Part shown: piece after piece, positions 1-7,332 of the stretch
Layout: each line of letters opens with the position of its first letter
Position numbering within the stretch: the first letter of the stretch is position 1
Origin: CAYFPX01 sp964519895
GTDB taxonomy: Bacteria; Myxococcota_A; UBA796; CAJQPC01
Assembly (NCBI GenBank): GCA_964519895.1
Contig: CAZFLE010000012.1
Location: forward strand, 1-64,000
DNA length: 64,000 bases
Direction of reading: 5' to 3'
Program-made: the position numbers and the translations under genes
Notes under the pieces: generated by a model
Seen by the model: only the letters and a program-made list of their open reading frames with translations
Databases searched by the model: none
What the model was told of the DNA's origin: nothing

Positions 1-58
1 CCGAGCTCTTGGACGAGCTGCCCGAGCTCTTGGACGAGCTGCCCGAGCTCTTGGAGGA
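1..58. repeat. 21-bp tandem repeat inside the kinase-like gene
   Basis: A 21-base unit occurs twice in full and once in part. On the minus strand it encodes a Ser/Lys/Gly repeat (SSKSSGS) in the C-terminal tail of the kinase-like protein. It is a low-complexity coding repeat, not an independent element. Confidence 0.75.
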
Positions 59-1474
59 GGGGCTCTTCGAGGACGACCTGGGCTCGGGCTCGGGCTCGGG
101 CTCCGGTTCGGGCTCGGGCACCGCTTCGCCCGTGTCCTCGACCTCGGGCTCGGCGACGGCCGGGGCCGGTGCAGCGGCTGGGGTCGGGGCGGTCTGTGCG
201 TCGGCGGCGGCTTCTTCGTCGCCGCCGCCGCCCATCACCATCGCCAGGATGCCGGCCACGAGCAGGAGAGCAGCGACACCTGCGCCGATGAGGACCATCG
301 GCTTCTTGCTGCTGCTGGTGTCTTCGATCGGTGGCGGCGGTGGGGTCTGGTGGGCCCCACCCGCCGTGATGCCAGCGCCGGCGCCGGCGGTGATGGCCGG
401 CATGGGCTTGGGCGGCGGCGGGGACTGGACCGCCGGAGGCGGGGGCGGTGCGGCCGCGACGGGAGGCGGCGCCGCGACAGGCGGTGGGGCCGCAACAGGG
501 GGCGGCGGCGGCGGCGCAGCCACGGGCGGCGGCGCAGCCACGGGCGGCGGCGCAGCCACGGGCGGCGGTGGCGCGGCGACCGGTGGCGGTGGCGCGGGCC
601 TGGGGGCGGGCTCGGGTGCCGGTGCGGAGACCACGCTCGGACCCGGGAGCTGCTCGGCGGGTGCGGCCGCGGGCTCGTCGTCGTCGTCGCCCATCAGCAT
701 CTCGGCGATCTTTTCCTTGCTCCAGAACGCCGTGGCCTGGCCCTTGGCGGCCGGCGCGATGCGGATGCTGGGCTGCTCGGCCCCGGACTTGAACGGGCCG
801 CTCATCGCGGCAGGGCCGTCCAGGTCTTCCTCGACGGGGGCGTGCGCTTCTGCTGCCTGGCCGCCGGCCGCGGGAACCGCCACCCTGGCCCAGGTCCCCA
901 GGTCTTCCCCCGGGCACTCCTCTGCCACATGAGCCAACACGTTGGCGGCGTCCAGGGGATGGGGGCGCTCCTCGGCGTCGAAGGCCAGGGTGCTGCACAG
1001 GAAGCGCCGCACGTCCTCGACCCACTTGCGGCCCTCGACCTCGGAGAAGTCCATCTCCAGGACCCGGTCGACCACTTCGTCGTCGTGGGCGTCCGGGTCC
1101 TTGGGCAGGCGACCCAGGGGCTCGGGCGACAGGAGGGCGTGCATGACCACCCCCAGCCCGTAGACGTCGGTCTCGTGGCCGATGGGCTTGCCTTCGGGGG
1201 CGCGGGTCACCCGCCGGACCTCGCCGTAGCCGTCGATCGAGACCGAGCCGGTGGCGTCGACCCGGATGGAGCCGGGCTTGATGTCGCCGTGGATCGCCTC
1301 GTCCTCTTCGGCGATGGTCAGGATGTCGGCCACGGCGGAGCCGATCTCCAGCGCGGCCTTGAGGGCAGGGGGCTCGCTGTCCAGGAGCTCGACCAACGTG
1401 ACGCCTTCGGCGTCGCCGTCGTTGGTCAGGATGCTGCCCTCTTCTCCAGACTCTCGCGTGTAGTGCCAGCTCAA
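1..1474 (-). CDS. Protein-kinase-like membrane protein, probable pseudokinase (3' end outside window)
   Basis: The reverse strand encodes a C-lobe typical of bacterial Ser/Thr kinases, with a catalytic-loop-like HGDIKPGSI at about residue 70 and IDGYG where DFG is expected. It is followed by a long Pro/Ala linker (PPPVAA repeats), one membrane segment (MVLIGAGVAALLLVAGILAM) and a Ser/Lys-rich outer tail that runs off the left edge. The frame opens at an upstream TAA, and the only good start is TTG 1474, with AAGAGAGAG about 8 bases upstream. That leaves only some 65 residues before the catalytic loop, so the glycine-rich loop and the ATP-binding lysine of the N-lobe are absent. A signalling or scaffold role as a pseudokinase is inferred. 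It is divergent from hisS. Confidence 0.7.
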   Translation of the reverse strand, partial: MSWHYTRESGEEGSILTNDGDAEGVTLVELLDSEPPALKAALEIGSAVADILTIAEEDEAIHGDIKPGSIRVDATGSVSIDGYGEVRRVTRAPEGKPIGHETDVYGLGVVMHALLSPEPLGRLPKDPDAHDDEVVDRVLEMDFSEVEGRKWVEDVRRFLCSTLAFDAEERPHPLDAANVLAHVAEECPGEDLGTWARVAVPAAGGQAAEAHAPVEEDLDGPAAMSGPFKSGAEQPSIRIAPAAKGQATAFWSKEKIAEMLMGDDDDEPAAAPAEQLPGPSVVSAPAPEPAPRPAPPPPVAAPPPPVAAPPPVAAPPPVAAPPPPPPVAAPPPVAAPPPVAAAPPPPPAVQSPPPPKPMPAITAGAGAGITAGGAHQTPPPPPIEDTSSSKKPMVLIGAGVAALLLVAGILAMVMGGGGDEEAAADAQTAPTPAAAPAPAVAEPEVEDTGEAVPEPEPEPEPEPEPRSSSKSPSSKSSGSSSKSSGSSSKSS

Positions 1475-1563
1475 CGTGACTCTCTCTTGGGGTCGGCCAG
1501 GGTGGCATCGTAGCGAAAAGCCTGCGCGTTAGGGAGCGGCCCGCCGCATCAGGGAGTGCAGAG

Positions 1564-2865
1564 ATGGCCGTTCACCTCGCCAAGGGCGCTCGGGATCACC
1601 TCCCCGCGGCCATGCACCGCCGCCTCCAGGTCTTCGAGACCGTGCGCGAGGTCTTCACCCGCTATGGCTTCGAGCCGCTGGAGACGCCGGCCTTCGAGCG
1701 CATCGAGACCCTGACGGGCAAGTACGGCGACGAAGGCGACAAGCTGATGTACCGGATCCTCAAGCGGGGAGCAGGCGGTCAGCGGGGCGAGGTCGACCTG
1801 GCGCTGCGCTACGACCTGACCGTGCCCCTGGCCCGCGTGGTCGCCATGCACCCGGAGCTGCGTCTGCCCTTCAAGCGGTGGCAGATGCAGCCGGTCTGGC
1901 GCGCGGATCGCCCCCAGAAGGGCCGGTTCCGGGAGTTCTACCAGTGCGACGTGGACACGGTCGGGGCGCCCAGCATGGCTGCAGATGCCGAGTGCATCGC
2001 CGTGGTGCACGACAGCCTGGTCGCCCTGGGCTTCACGGACTTCACCGTTCGGCTGAACCACCGGGCACTGCTCCGGGCGATGGTCGAGCACGTCGGGGTG
2101 GCAGACCAGGAGGTCGGCGTGCTGGTCGCGGTCGACAAGCTCGACAAGATCGGCCGCGAGGGCGTGTCTCGGGAGCTCGCGGGGCGGGGCATCGCCCAGG
2201 CGGCGATCGATGGCCTCTGGGCGCTGCTGGCGGAGACCGGCGACGGGGCGCTCGACCTGTTGCGCAACGCACTGGGAGAGCCCGCCCACCAGGCCCTGGA
2301 CGAGCTCGCCCTGGTGCTGGCCCACGCCGGAGACCTGGGGGTCGACAGCGCCCGGATCCTGTTCGACCCGACCCTGGCGCGAGGCTTGGACTACTACACG
2401 GGGCCGGTCTTCGAGACCGTCGTGACCGAGCCCAAGATCGGCTCCATCGGCGGTGGCGGTCGCTACGACGGGCTGATCGGCATGTTCGGCAAGCAGGCGA
2501 TGCCCGCCGTCGGGGTGAGCCTGGGCATCGAGCGCATCCTGGTCGTGATGGAGGAGCTGGGCATGCTGCCCCAGGTCCGGACCCGCACCCAAGTCCTGGT
2601 GACCGTGTTCAACGATGCCTCCCTGGGCGTTAGCCAGCGCACAGCGACGGCCTTCCGGGCGGCTGGGGTTGCGACCCAGGTGGCGCTCAAGGGCGGCAAG
2701 CTGGGCAAGCAGTTCAAGCACGCCGCGGCCCTGGGCGTGCCTTGGGTGGTCGTGGTCGGGGAGCGGGAGGCCGCGGCAGGTGTCGTCAAGCTCAAGGACC
2801 TGCGCACCGGGGACCAGGAAGAGCTGACGCTGAGCGCCGCCGTGGCCAGGGTCCAGGGGGTCTGA
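1564..2865 (+). CDS. hisS: Histidine--tRNA ligase
   Basis: This is a class IIa aminoacyl-tRNA synthetase that charges tRNA-His in the cytoplasm. At 433 residues it has the usual bacterial length. The class II motif 2 region (RYDLTVPLAR, about 82-91) and the histidine-binding signature LDYYTGPVFE (about 275-284) are intact. The C-terminal 100 residues form the anticodon-binding domain (VLVTVFND onward). The ATG at 1564 follows a GGGAG ribosome site. It lies divergently from the kinase-like gene, with an 89-base shared upstream region, and converges on the histidine kinase with only 13 bases between stops. Confidence 0.97.
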   Translation: MAVHLAKGARDHLPAAMHRRLQVFETVREVFTRYGFEPLETPAFERIETLTGKYGDEGDKLMYRILKRGAGGQRGEVDLALRYDLTVPLARVVAMHPELRLPFKRWQMQPVWRADRPQKGRFREFYQCDVDTVGAPSMAADAECIAVVHDSLVALGFTDFTVRLNHRALLRAMVEHVGVADQEVGVLVAVDKLDKIGREGVSRELAGRGIAQAAIDGLWALLAETGDGALDLLRNALGEPAHQALDELALVLAHAGDLGVDSARILFDPTLARGLDYYTGPVFETVVTEPKIGSIGGGGRYDGLIGMFGKQAMPAVGVSLGIERILVVMEELGMLPQVRTRTQVLVTVFNDASLGVSQRTATAFRAAGVATQVALKGGKLGKQFKHAAALGVPWVVVVGEREAAAGVVKLKDLRTGDQEELTLSAAVARVQGV

Positions 2866-2878
2866 GCGCGCCCTTGCC

Positions 2879-4108
2879 TCAAGGGGTCAACACGACCCGG
2901 ACCGCGAGACCGCCGGAGCGCCGATTCCCCGCGGTGACCGTGCCTCCGTGGGCCTCGACGATCTGCCGCACGAGCATCAGGCCCAACCCCAGCCCCTTGC
3001 CCTGGTGGGTGCTGGACTTGGAGCCCCGGTAGAAGGGCTGGAACAGCCGCTCCAGCTCGTGCTCGGGCACGCCGGGGCCCTGGTCGAGCACCGCGAAGCC
3101 ACCGGGCTCCAGGGCCACGGTGATCGCCGTGCCGGTCGGCGCGTACTTGCCAGCGTTCTGGATCAGGTTGCCGATCACGCGCAGCAGCCGGTTGGGGTCG
3201 CCGCGCACGGGCTCTGCGTCCCCCACGACGCTCACCGGGTGCTCGGGGGTCGGCCAGCGCCGCACGGCCTCGGCCGCCAGGCTGGCGAGGTCCACGGGCT
3301 GGAGCTGACCCAGGCCTGCGCCCAGCTCCAGCCGGCTGATCTCCAGCAGGTCTCCCACCAGGCCGTCGAGCTCGCCCAGGTCGCCGTCCATCGCCGACAG
3401 CCGGGACTCGGATGCCCCCAGGTCGCGCAGGATCTCGGTCTCGAGCCGCAGCCGCGCCAGAGGCGTGCGCAGCTCGTGGCTGATGCCGGCCATGAGCTCC
3501 TGCTGGGTCCGCAGCATGGTGGTGACCCGGTCGGCCATGCGGTTGAATGCCCGGGCGGCATCCCGGAGCTCCGAGGGACCCTGCTCGGGCAGGCGGTGAT
3601 CCAGGTCGCCCGCCGCGACCCGCGCCATCGCAGCGCGGGTCTCCTCCAGAGGCGCCGTGGCACGGCCGGACGCCCACACCGCCAGCCCTCCCATCGCCAG
3701 CAGCAGCAGCCCCAGCCACCCGGCGAGCTTGCGGGAGGGGGCCGAGGTGTCGATCTCGCGCTTCACGTAGACCCAGCCCGCTCGCGTGTCGACGGCGGCG
3801 GTCGGGTCGGCCCCTGGCCGCACCCACACCGAGCGGCCCCCCTTGCGCTTGGGCAGCCAGTGACCGGCCTTCTCGTCCGGCGGGGTCGGCCGCACCTTGA
3901 TCTGGACGTCCATGTCCTCGGAGAAGCGCTTGGGGTCGGCCCCGCGCTCGACCCGCTCGGCGATGCGCAGGGTCATGCGCACGTGGGCCCGCATCAGGTC
4001 ATCTTCCAGGGGCTTCAGCGCGGCCCGGCGGGCCACGGTCCACGAGAGTCCGACGGTCAGTCCAGTGCACAGGACCAGCAGGATCGCCAGCCTCCAGCGC
4101 AGGCTCAT
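2879..4108 (-). CDS. Sensor histidine kinase, CpxA-like
   Basis: This is a membrane two-component kinase of 409 residues. It has a first membrane segment at about 5-22, a periplasmic sensor region to about 125, a second membrane segment at about 128-147 and a HAMP linker. The HisKA H-box GISHELRTPLARL carries the phosphorylated His211, and a HATPase_c domain follows with N (NLIQNAGKYAP), G1 (DQGPGVP) and G2 (GKGLGLGLML) boxes. It is last in the order CpxP-like, response regulator, kinase, with 34 bases between regulator stop and kinase start, so it most likely phosphorylates that regulator in response to envelope stress. The Cpx-like assignment rests on this gene order; the sensor region itself was not recognised. 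Confidence 0.92.
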   Translation of the reverse strand: MSLRWRLAILLVLCTGLTVGLSWTVARRAALKPLEDDLMRAHVRMTLRIAERVERGADPKRFSEDMDVQIKVRPTPPDEKAGHWLPKRKGGRSVWVRPGADPTAAVDTRAGWVYVKREIDTSAPSRKLAGWLGLLLLAMGGLAVWASGRATAPLEETRAAMARVAAGDLDHRLPEQGPSELRDAARAFNRMADRVTTMLRTQQELMAGISHELRTPLARLRLETEILRDLGASESRLSAMDGDLGELDGLVGDLLEISRLELGAGLGQLQPVDLASLAAEAVRRWPTPEHPVSVVGDAEPVRGDPNRLLRVIGNLIQNAGKYAPTGTAITVALEPGGFAVLDQGPGVPEHELERLFQPFYRGSKSSTHQGKGLGLGLMLVRQIVEAHGGTVTAGNRRSGGLAVRVVLTP

Positions 4109-4142
4109 GGGTCACCCTGGGGTGGCCCGGCCCTGGGCAGGG

Positions 4143-4838
4143 TCACGCCGGATCCCGGGGCATGGTGTAGCCGACGCCTCGCACCGTCTTGATGTAGACC
4201 GGCTGGCGAGAGTCATCGCCGAGCTTGCGGCGCAGGTGAGAGATGTGCACGTCGACGCTGCGGTCGAAGGCCGCCCACTCCTCTCCTCGCGCGAGCTCCA
4301 TCAGGCGCTCTCGCGGGATCACCCGACCGGCGTTGGCCACGAGGGTCCGCAGGATCTCGAATTCCGTCGTGGTCAGGGTCAGGTCCTTGCCGTCCAGGGA
4401 CGCGACCCGCCGGTCTACGTCGACCGCCAGCGGCCCGGCGCGGAGCGCGCCCTCGGCCCCGGGCGCTGCCTCGGTCCGGCGCAGCACGGCCTGGATCCGG
4501 GCCAGCAGCTCCCGCGGGTTGAAGGGCTTGGGCAGGTAGTCGTCGGCCCCGATCTCCAGGCCCACGATCCGGTCGAGCTCGTCGCCCCGGGCCGTGAGCA
4601 TGATGATCGGGGTCTTGGTGAAGCTGCGCGCACGCCGGCAGACCTCGAAGCCGTCCAGGTCCGGCATCATCACGTCGAGCACGATCAGGTCCACGCCGCC
4701 GGCTCTCAGACGCTCCAGGCCCGGCACGCCGCCTGGAGCGGTCAGGACCGTGTAGCCCCGACCGCCCAGGTATTCGGCCAAGAGCGACCGCAAGCGCTCG
4801 TCGTCGTCGATGACCAGCAGGGTTCGTTCAGCGCGCAT
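4143..4838 (-). CDS. OmpR/CpxR-family response regulator
   Basis: This 231-residue protein has an intact receiver (acidic pocket DDD 11-13, phosphoacceptor Asp55 in LIVLDVMMPD, Lys104 in YLPKPF). A C-terminal winged-helix DNA-binding domain ends in the standard YIKTVRGVGYTMP. It is a transcription factor activated by phosphorylation, with the adjacent histidine kinase as obvious partner. It starts 9 bases after the stop of the CpxP-like gene, so the three genes very likely share one transcript that the regulator may control itself. Confidence 0.94.
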   Translation of the reverse strand: MRAERTLLVIDDDERLRSLLAEYLGGRGYTVLTAPGGVPGLERLRAGGVDLIVLDVMMPDLDGFEVCRRARSFTKTPIIMLTARGDELDRIVGLEIGADDYLPKPFNPRELLARIQAVLRRTEAAPGAEGALRAGPLAVDVDRRVASLDGKDLTLTTTEFEILRTLVANAGRVIPRERLMELARGEEWAAFDRSVDVHISHLRRKLGDDSRQPVYIKTVRGVGYTMPRDPA

Positions 4839-4847
4839 CGGCGGAGC

Positions 4848-5357
4848 CTACCGCTCCTCCCACAGGGGCGCCTCCGTGCCTTGGGCACCCTGGCCGCCCT
4901 GGCGTCCCCGGGCCTTGTGCCGATGGGCGCCCCGTGCCTTGGCCTTGGCGTCGAAGGCCTCCCGCTGCTCCGGCGTCAGCGTGGCGCGGAAGTCCAGGAA
5001 GGCGTCCATCTTGTCGTGGGCCAGCCCATTGCGGATCTCCAGCTTGTCGTCGAGGAGCTTGTGCACGGTGCGGCTGTTGGGCTCGGCCAGGGCCAGCTCC
5101 GCGTCGAGCTCGCCCTTGATCTGCTCCAGCTCCGCCCGGGCGCCCTCGCGGCCTTCCTGGATCGTGGTGCGCATGTCTTCGAGGGCGGCGACCTGGACCT
5201 CGTCCAGGCCCAGCTCTTCGGTCATCTTGGCGACCCGGTCGCGGGGGGGCTCACCGGCCGTCTGGGCGCTCCCGGGGCCGGCCAGGGCCACACCGGTGGC
5301 CAGGGTGAGTGCGGTGAGGAAGCCGGCCAGGCCAGCGGTGTGCAGTCGTCGGGTCAT
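4848..5357 (-). CDS. Spy/CpxP-like periplasmic protein
   Basis: This is a 169-residue secreted protein. I chose the ATG at 5357 because GGAGAA lies just upstream and a clean Sec signal peptide follows (MTRRLHTAGLAGFLTALTLA, with cleavage expected near ALAGPGSAQ). The mature part is highly helical and charged, and contains the LTPEQREAF form of the LTxxQ motif seen in CpxP, Spy and zinc-resistance-associated proteins. The tail is basic and His/Gly-rich. In Cpx systems such proteins act as periplasmic chaperones and negative sensors of the kinase. The position directly before a CpxR/CpxA-like pair supports that role; direct binding to the kinase is inference. Confidence 0.85.
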   Translation of the reverse strand: MTRRLHTAGLAGFLTALTLATGVALAGPGSAQTAGEPPRDRVAKMTEELGLDEVQVAALEDMRTTIQEGREGARAELEQIKGELDAELALAEPNSRTVHKLLDDKLEIRNGLAHDKMDAFLDFRATLTPEQREAFDAKAKARGAHRHKARGRQGGQGAQGTEAPLWEER

Positions 5358-5488
5358 GGGTTCTCCTTGGACGGTGTGGTTCGGTCCGTCGTCCACTGCA
5401 GTCAACCCCCGGCATGTTGTGCCCGGGCTGAGAGCGGCTGAAGGACTCCGGCGTTCTGTGAAGGAATGTGAAGGGGGCCAAAAGCACA

Positions 5489-5514
5489 CCAGGCGGCCCG
5501 GTTGGGCCGCCTGG
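5489..5514 (-). terminator. Stem-loop terminator after the vWA lipoprotein gene
   Basis: A perfect 11-bp stem (CCAGGCGGCCC / GGGCCGCCTGG) with a GGTT loop on the plus strand. Read on the minus strand it is followed by TGTGCTTTT. It lies 34-59 bases beyond the stop of the vWA lipoprotein gene, as expected for a factor-independent terminator, and ahead of the CpxP-like operon. Confidence 0.7.
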
Positions 5515-5547
5515 GGGGAAAGACGCGGGTAGGACGGGCTCTAAGTG

Positions 5548-7176
5548 TCAGCCCTCGCAGCCACCCTTGACGGCGTAGTTGATCTCCACCGTCGAGCCGC
5601 CCTCGGGCACGTAGTCGGACTCGAACTCGACCGCGTTGTCGGTCGCGTTGTAGCTCCAGCCCACGGTGGTGGTGATGCCGTCGATCTTGACCGCGATGGT
5701 CTCGGGCACGGGGGAGTCGGACAGGCCAAAGGCGTTCAGGGCCTGGGCCGAGCCCTCGGCCAGGGTCTCGAGGTGGGAGCCGAAGTCCGTGGCGCAGATG
5801 CTCAGGAAGGTGCCACCGGTGGCCAGGGAGGCCTCGTAGTAGCCGGCGCCGTAGTCCGCGCCGCCGCCGCCGCCGCCGCAGCCGCTGGGGTAGTCACCCG
5901 CGATGGCGTGCATGACCAGATCGTCGGTGTCGTCCTTGAGGCTCTGGAACAGGCTGACGTAGTAGGTGTAGCTGTTCGGGCTCTGCTCGGGCTCGTCGGA
6001 GACGGAGACCAGGTTCAGGGTCGCGTCCTCGCGGTAGAAGCCGCCGTTGCAGCTGGCGTCACCCTCGCCGTTGTTCTTGAGGGCGGACTCGAAGATCGAG
6101 AACAGGCGCTCGGTGTTGGAGCCGTAGCCACCCTTGTTGATCATGTCGTCGAACATGGTCTTCTGCTGCTCTTCCGAGTAGCTGTTGTCGACGTAGGTGG
6201 GCCCGCCGCTGTAGACACAGCCGTTGTCCGCTGTGACGCCGGAGACGTGGTAGTCGGCGTCCATGCTGGCGAGGGTCTCGATGAAGACCTCGAAGTTCGT
6301 CAGGACGTTGCTGATGTTGTCGTACATCGAGCAGGAGAAGTCCATGGAGAACATGATGTCGGTCTGGCCCTCGATGGGCTGCTCGTAGACGTCGGTGTTC
6401 TCGCCGTAGAGCTCGCCCGAGCCCGACTGCTGGGCCTTGACGGTGGGGCTGAACGGGTCGGAGCTGTAGACCGTCAGGTAGCCGAGGTCCTGGTACTCGT
6501 CGATGGGGGCGTACTCGACCCACACCTGGAGGCCGGCGCCCGGGAGCACGGTCCAGGGCAGGGGACCGTTGAGGTCTTCGCTGGCGTCGAAGATGAGGTC
6601 GGTGGACGCCGACGTGAAGTCGAAGCCGTCGACGCTCAGGTCGGCATTGCCCAGGTTGCTGATGGTGACCAGCTGCAGAGCATCGCAGCCGATGTAGAGC
6701 GTGCCGAAGTCGTACTCGGTCGGGTCCACGTCGATCACGGGGGCGATGCCCTCGCCCAGCAGGGTGACCGGGACGGTGGGCTCGTCGGGGTCGTCGGACT
6801 CGATCAGGACGGCGACCGTGTCCGTGGCCGAGGTCTCGGGCCGGTAGGTCACGCTGAAGGTGGTGACCTGTTCGGGGGGCACGAGCACCGAGCCGATGGC
6901 GCCAATGTCGTAGGGGGCAGACGGGTCGTCGAGCAGCACGTCGATGATGTGCAGGTCGCCCTGGCCCACGTTGGTGATGGTGATCACCTCGGCGAGCTCG
7001 GCGCCGACACCGACCTCGAGCTGGCCGAAGTCCACCTGGGTGGGCGTGACCTCGATGTCGGGGACAGCGTTGTCCTCGAGCTCGGCCCGGGCGTCCGGGT
7101 CCTCGATGATCTCGTACTCGTTGCAGGCGACGGTCATCAGACCGAGAACAGCGAGGAATGCAGGCGTGCGAACCAT
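5548..7176 (-). CDS. Surface lipoprotein with choice-of-anchor D repeats and a vWA domain
   Basis: This is a 542-residue predicted lipoprotein. The ATG at 7176 has GGAG upstream and gives a signal peptide ending in the lipobox VAC (Cys18). Two immunoglobulin-like ASH/choice-of-anchor D repeats follow (VTPTQVDFGQLEVG and VDPTEYDFGTLYIG starts, about 35-235). A von Willebrand A domain begins near residue 275, with the metal-ion site DFSCSM. The domain's substrate or ligand is not evident; such proteins are usually exposed on the outer membrane. It is a single gene downstream of metG on the same strand, separated by about 155 bases that hold an inverted repeat, so it probably has its own promoter. 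Confidence 0.85.
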   Translation of the reverse strand: MVRTPAFLAVLGLMTVACNEYEIIEDPDARAELEDNAVPDIEVTPTQVDFGQLEVGVGAELAEVITITNVGQGDLHIIDVLLDDPSAPYDIGAIGSVLVPPEQVTTFSVTYRPETSATDTVAVLIESDDPDEPTVPVTLLGEGIAPVIDVDPTEYDFGTLYIGCDALQLVTISNLGNADLSVDGFDFTSASTDLIFDASEDLNGPLPWTVLPGAGLQVWVEYAPIDEYQDLGYLTVYSSDPFSPTVKAQQSGSGELYGENTDVYEQPIEGQTDIMFSMDFSCSMYDNISNVLTNFEVFIETLASMDADYHVSGVTADNGCVYSGGPTYVDNSYSEEQQKTMFDDMINKGGYGSNTERLFSIFESALKNNGEGDASCNGGFYREDATLNLVSVSDEPEQSPNSYTYYVSLFQSLKDDTDDLVMHAIAGDYPSGCGGGGGGADYGAGYYEASLATGGTFLSICATDFGSHLETLAEGSAQALNAFGLSDSPVPETIAVKIDGITTTVGWSYNATDNAVEFESDYVPEGGSTVEINYAVKGGCEG

Positions 7177-7248
7177 GGAGAGCTCCGTCCTTGAGCCGAT
7201 GTTTTGTCGCCGGGAGTATACGCGGCCCGTTGACAACCTGTGACACTG

Positions 7249-7267
7249 TAATGGGAATCGCCCATTA
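7249..7267. promoter_or_regulatory. Inverted repeat upstream of the vWA lipoprotein gene
   Basis: TAATGGG-AATCG-CCCATTA is a perfect 7-bp inverted repeat 73 bases upstream of the lipoprotein start. It is AT-richer than its surroundings, as an operator would be. No regulator can be assigned from the window. Confidence 0.35.
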
Positions 7268-7306
7268 ACGGCCACGCTTCCCCAGGGAATTCGCGGGTTT
7301 GATCGC

Positions 7307-7324
7307 GATCGGGCCGGCCCGATC
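7307..7324 (-). terminator. Palindrome just downstream of metG, possible terminator
   Basis: The 18-base perfect palindrome GATCGGGCCGGCCCGATC lies 9 bases beyond the metG stop. It lacks a T tract, so function as a terminator is uncertain; it could also be a protein-binding site. Confidence 0.35.
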
Positions 7325-7332
7325 ACCGGGGA

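Noticed and set aside
430..600. Short direct repeats that could suggest a CRISPR-like array
   Set aside because: The repeats are codons for PPPVAA units in the kinase-like linker, without unique spacers.
9..932. Plus-strand frame rich in Gly/Ala
   Set aside because: It is the antisense of the Pro/Ala linker of the minus-strand kinase-like gene; low complexity keeps it open.
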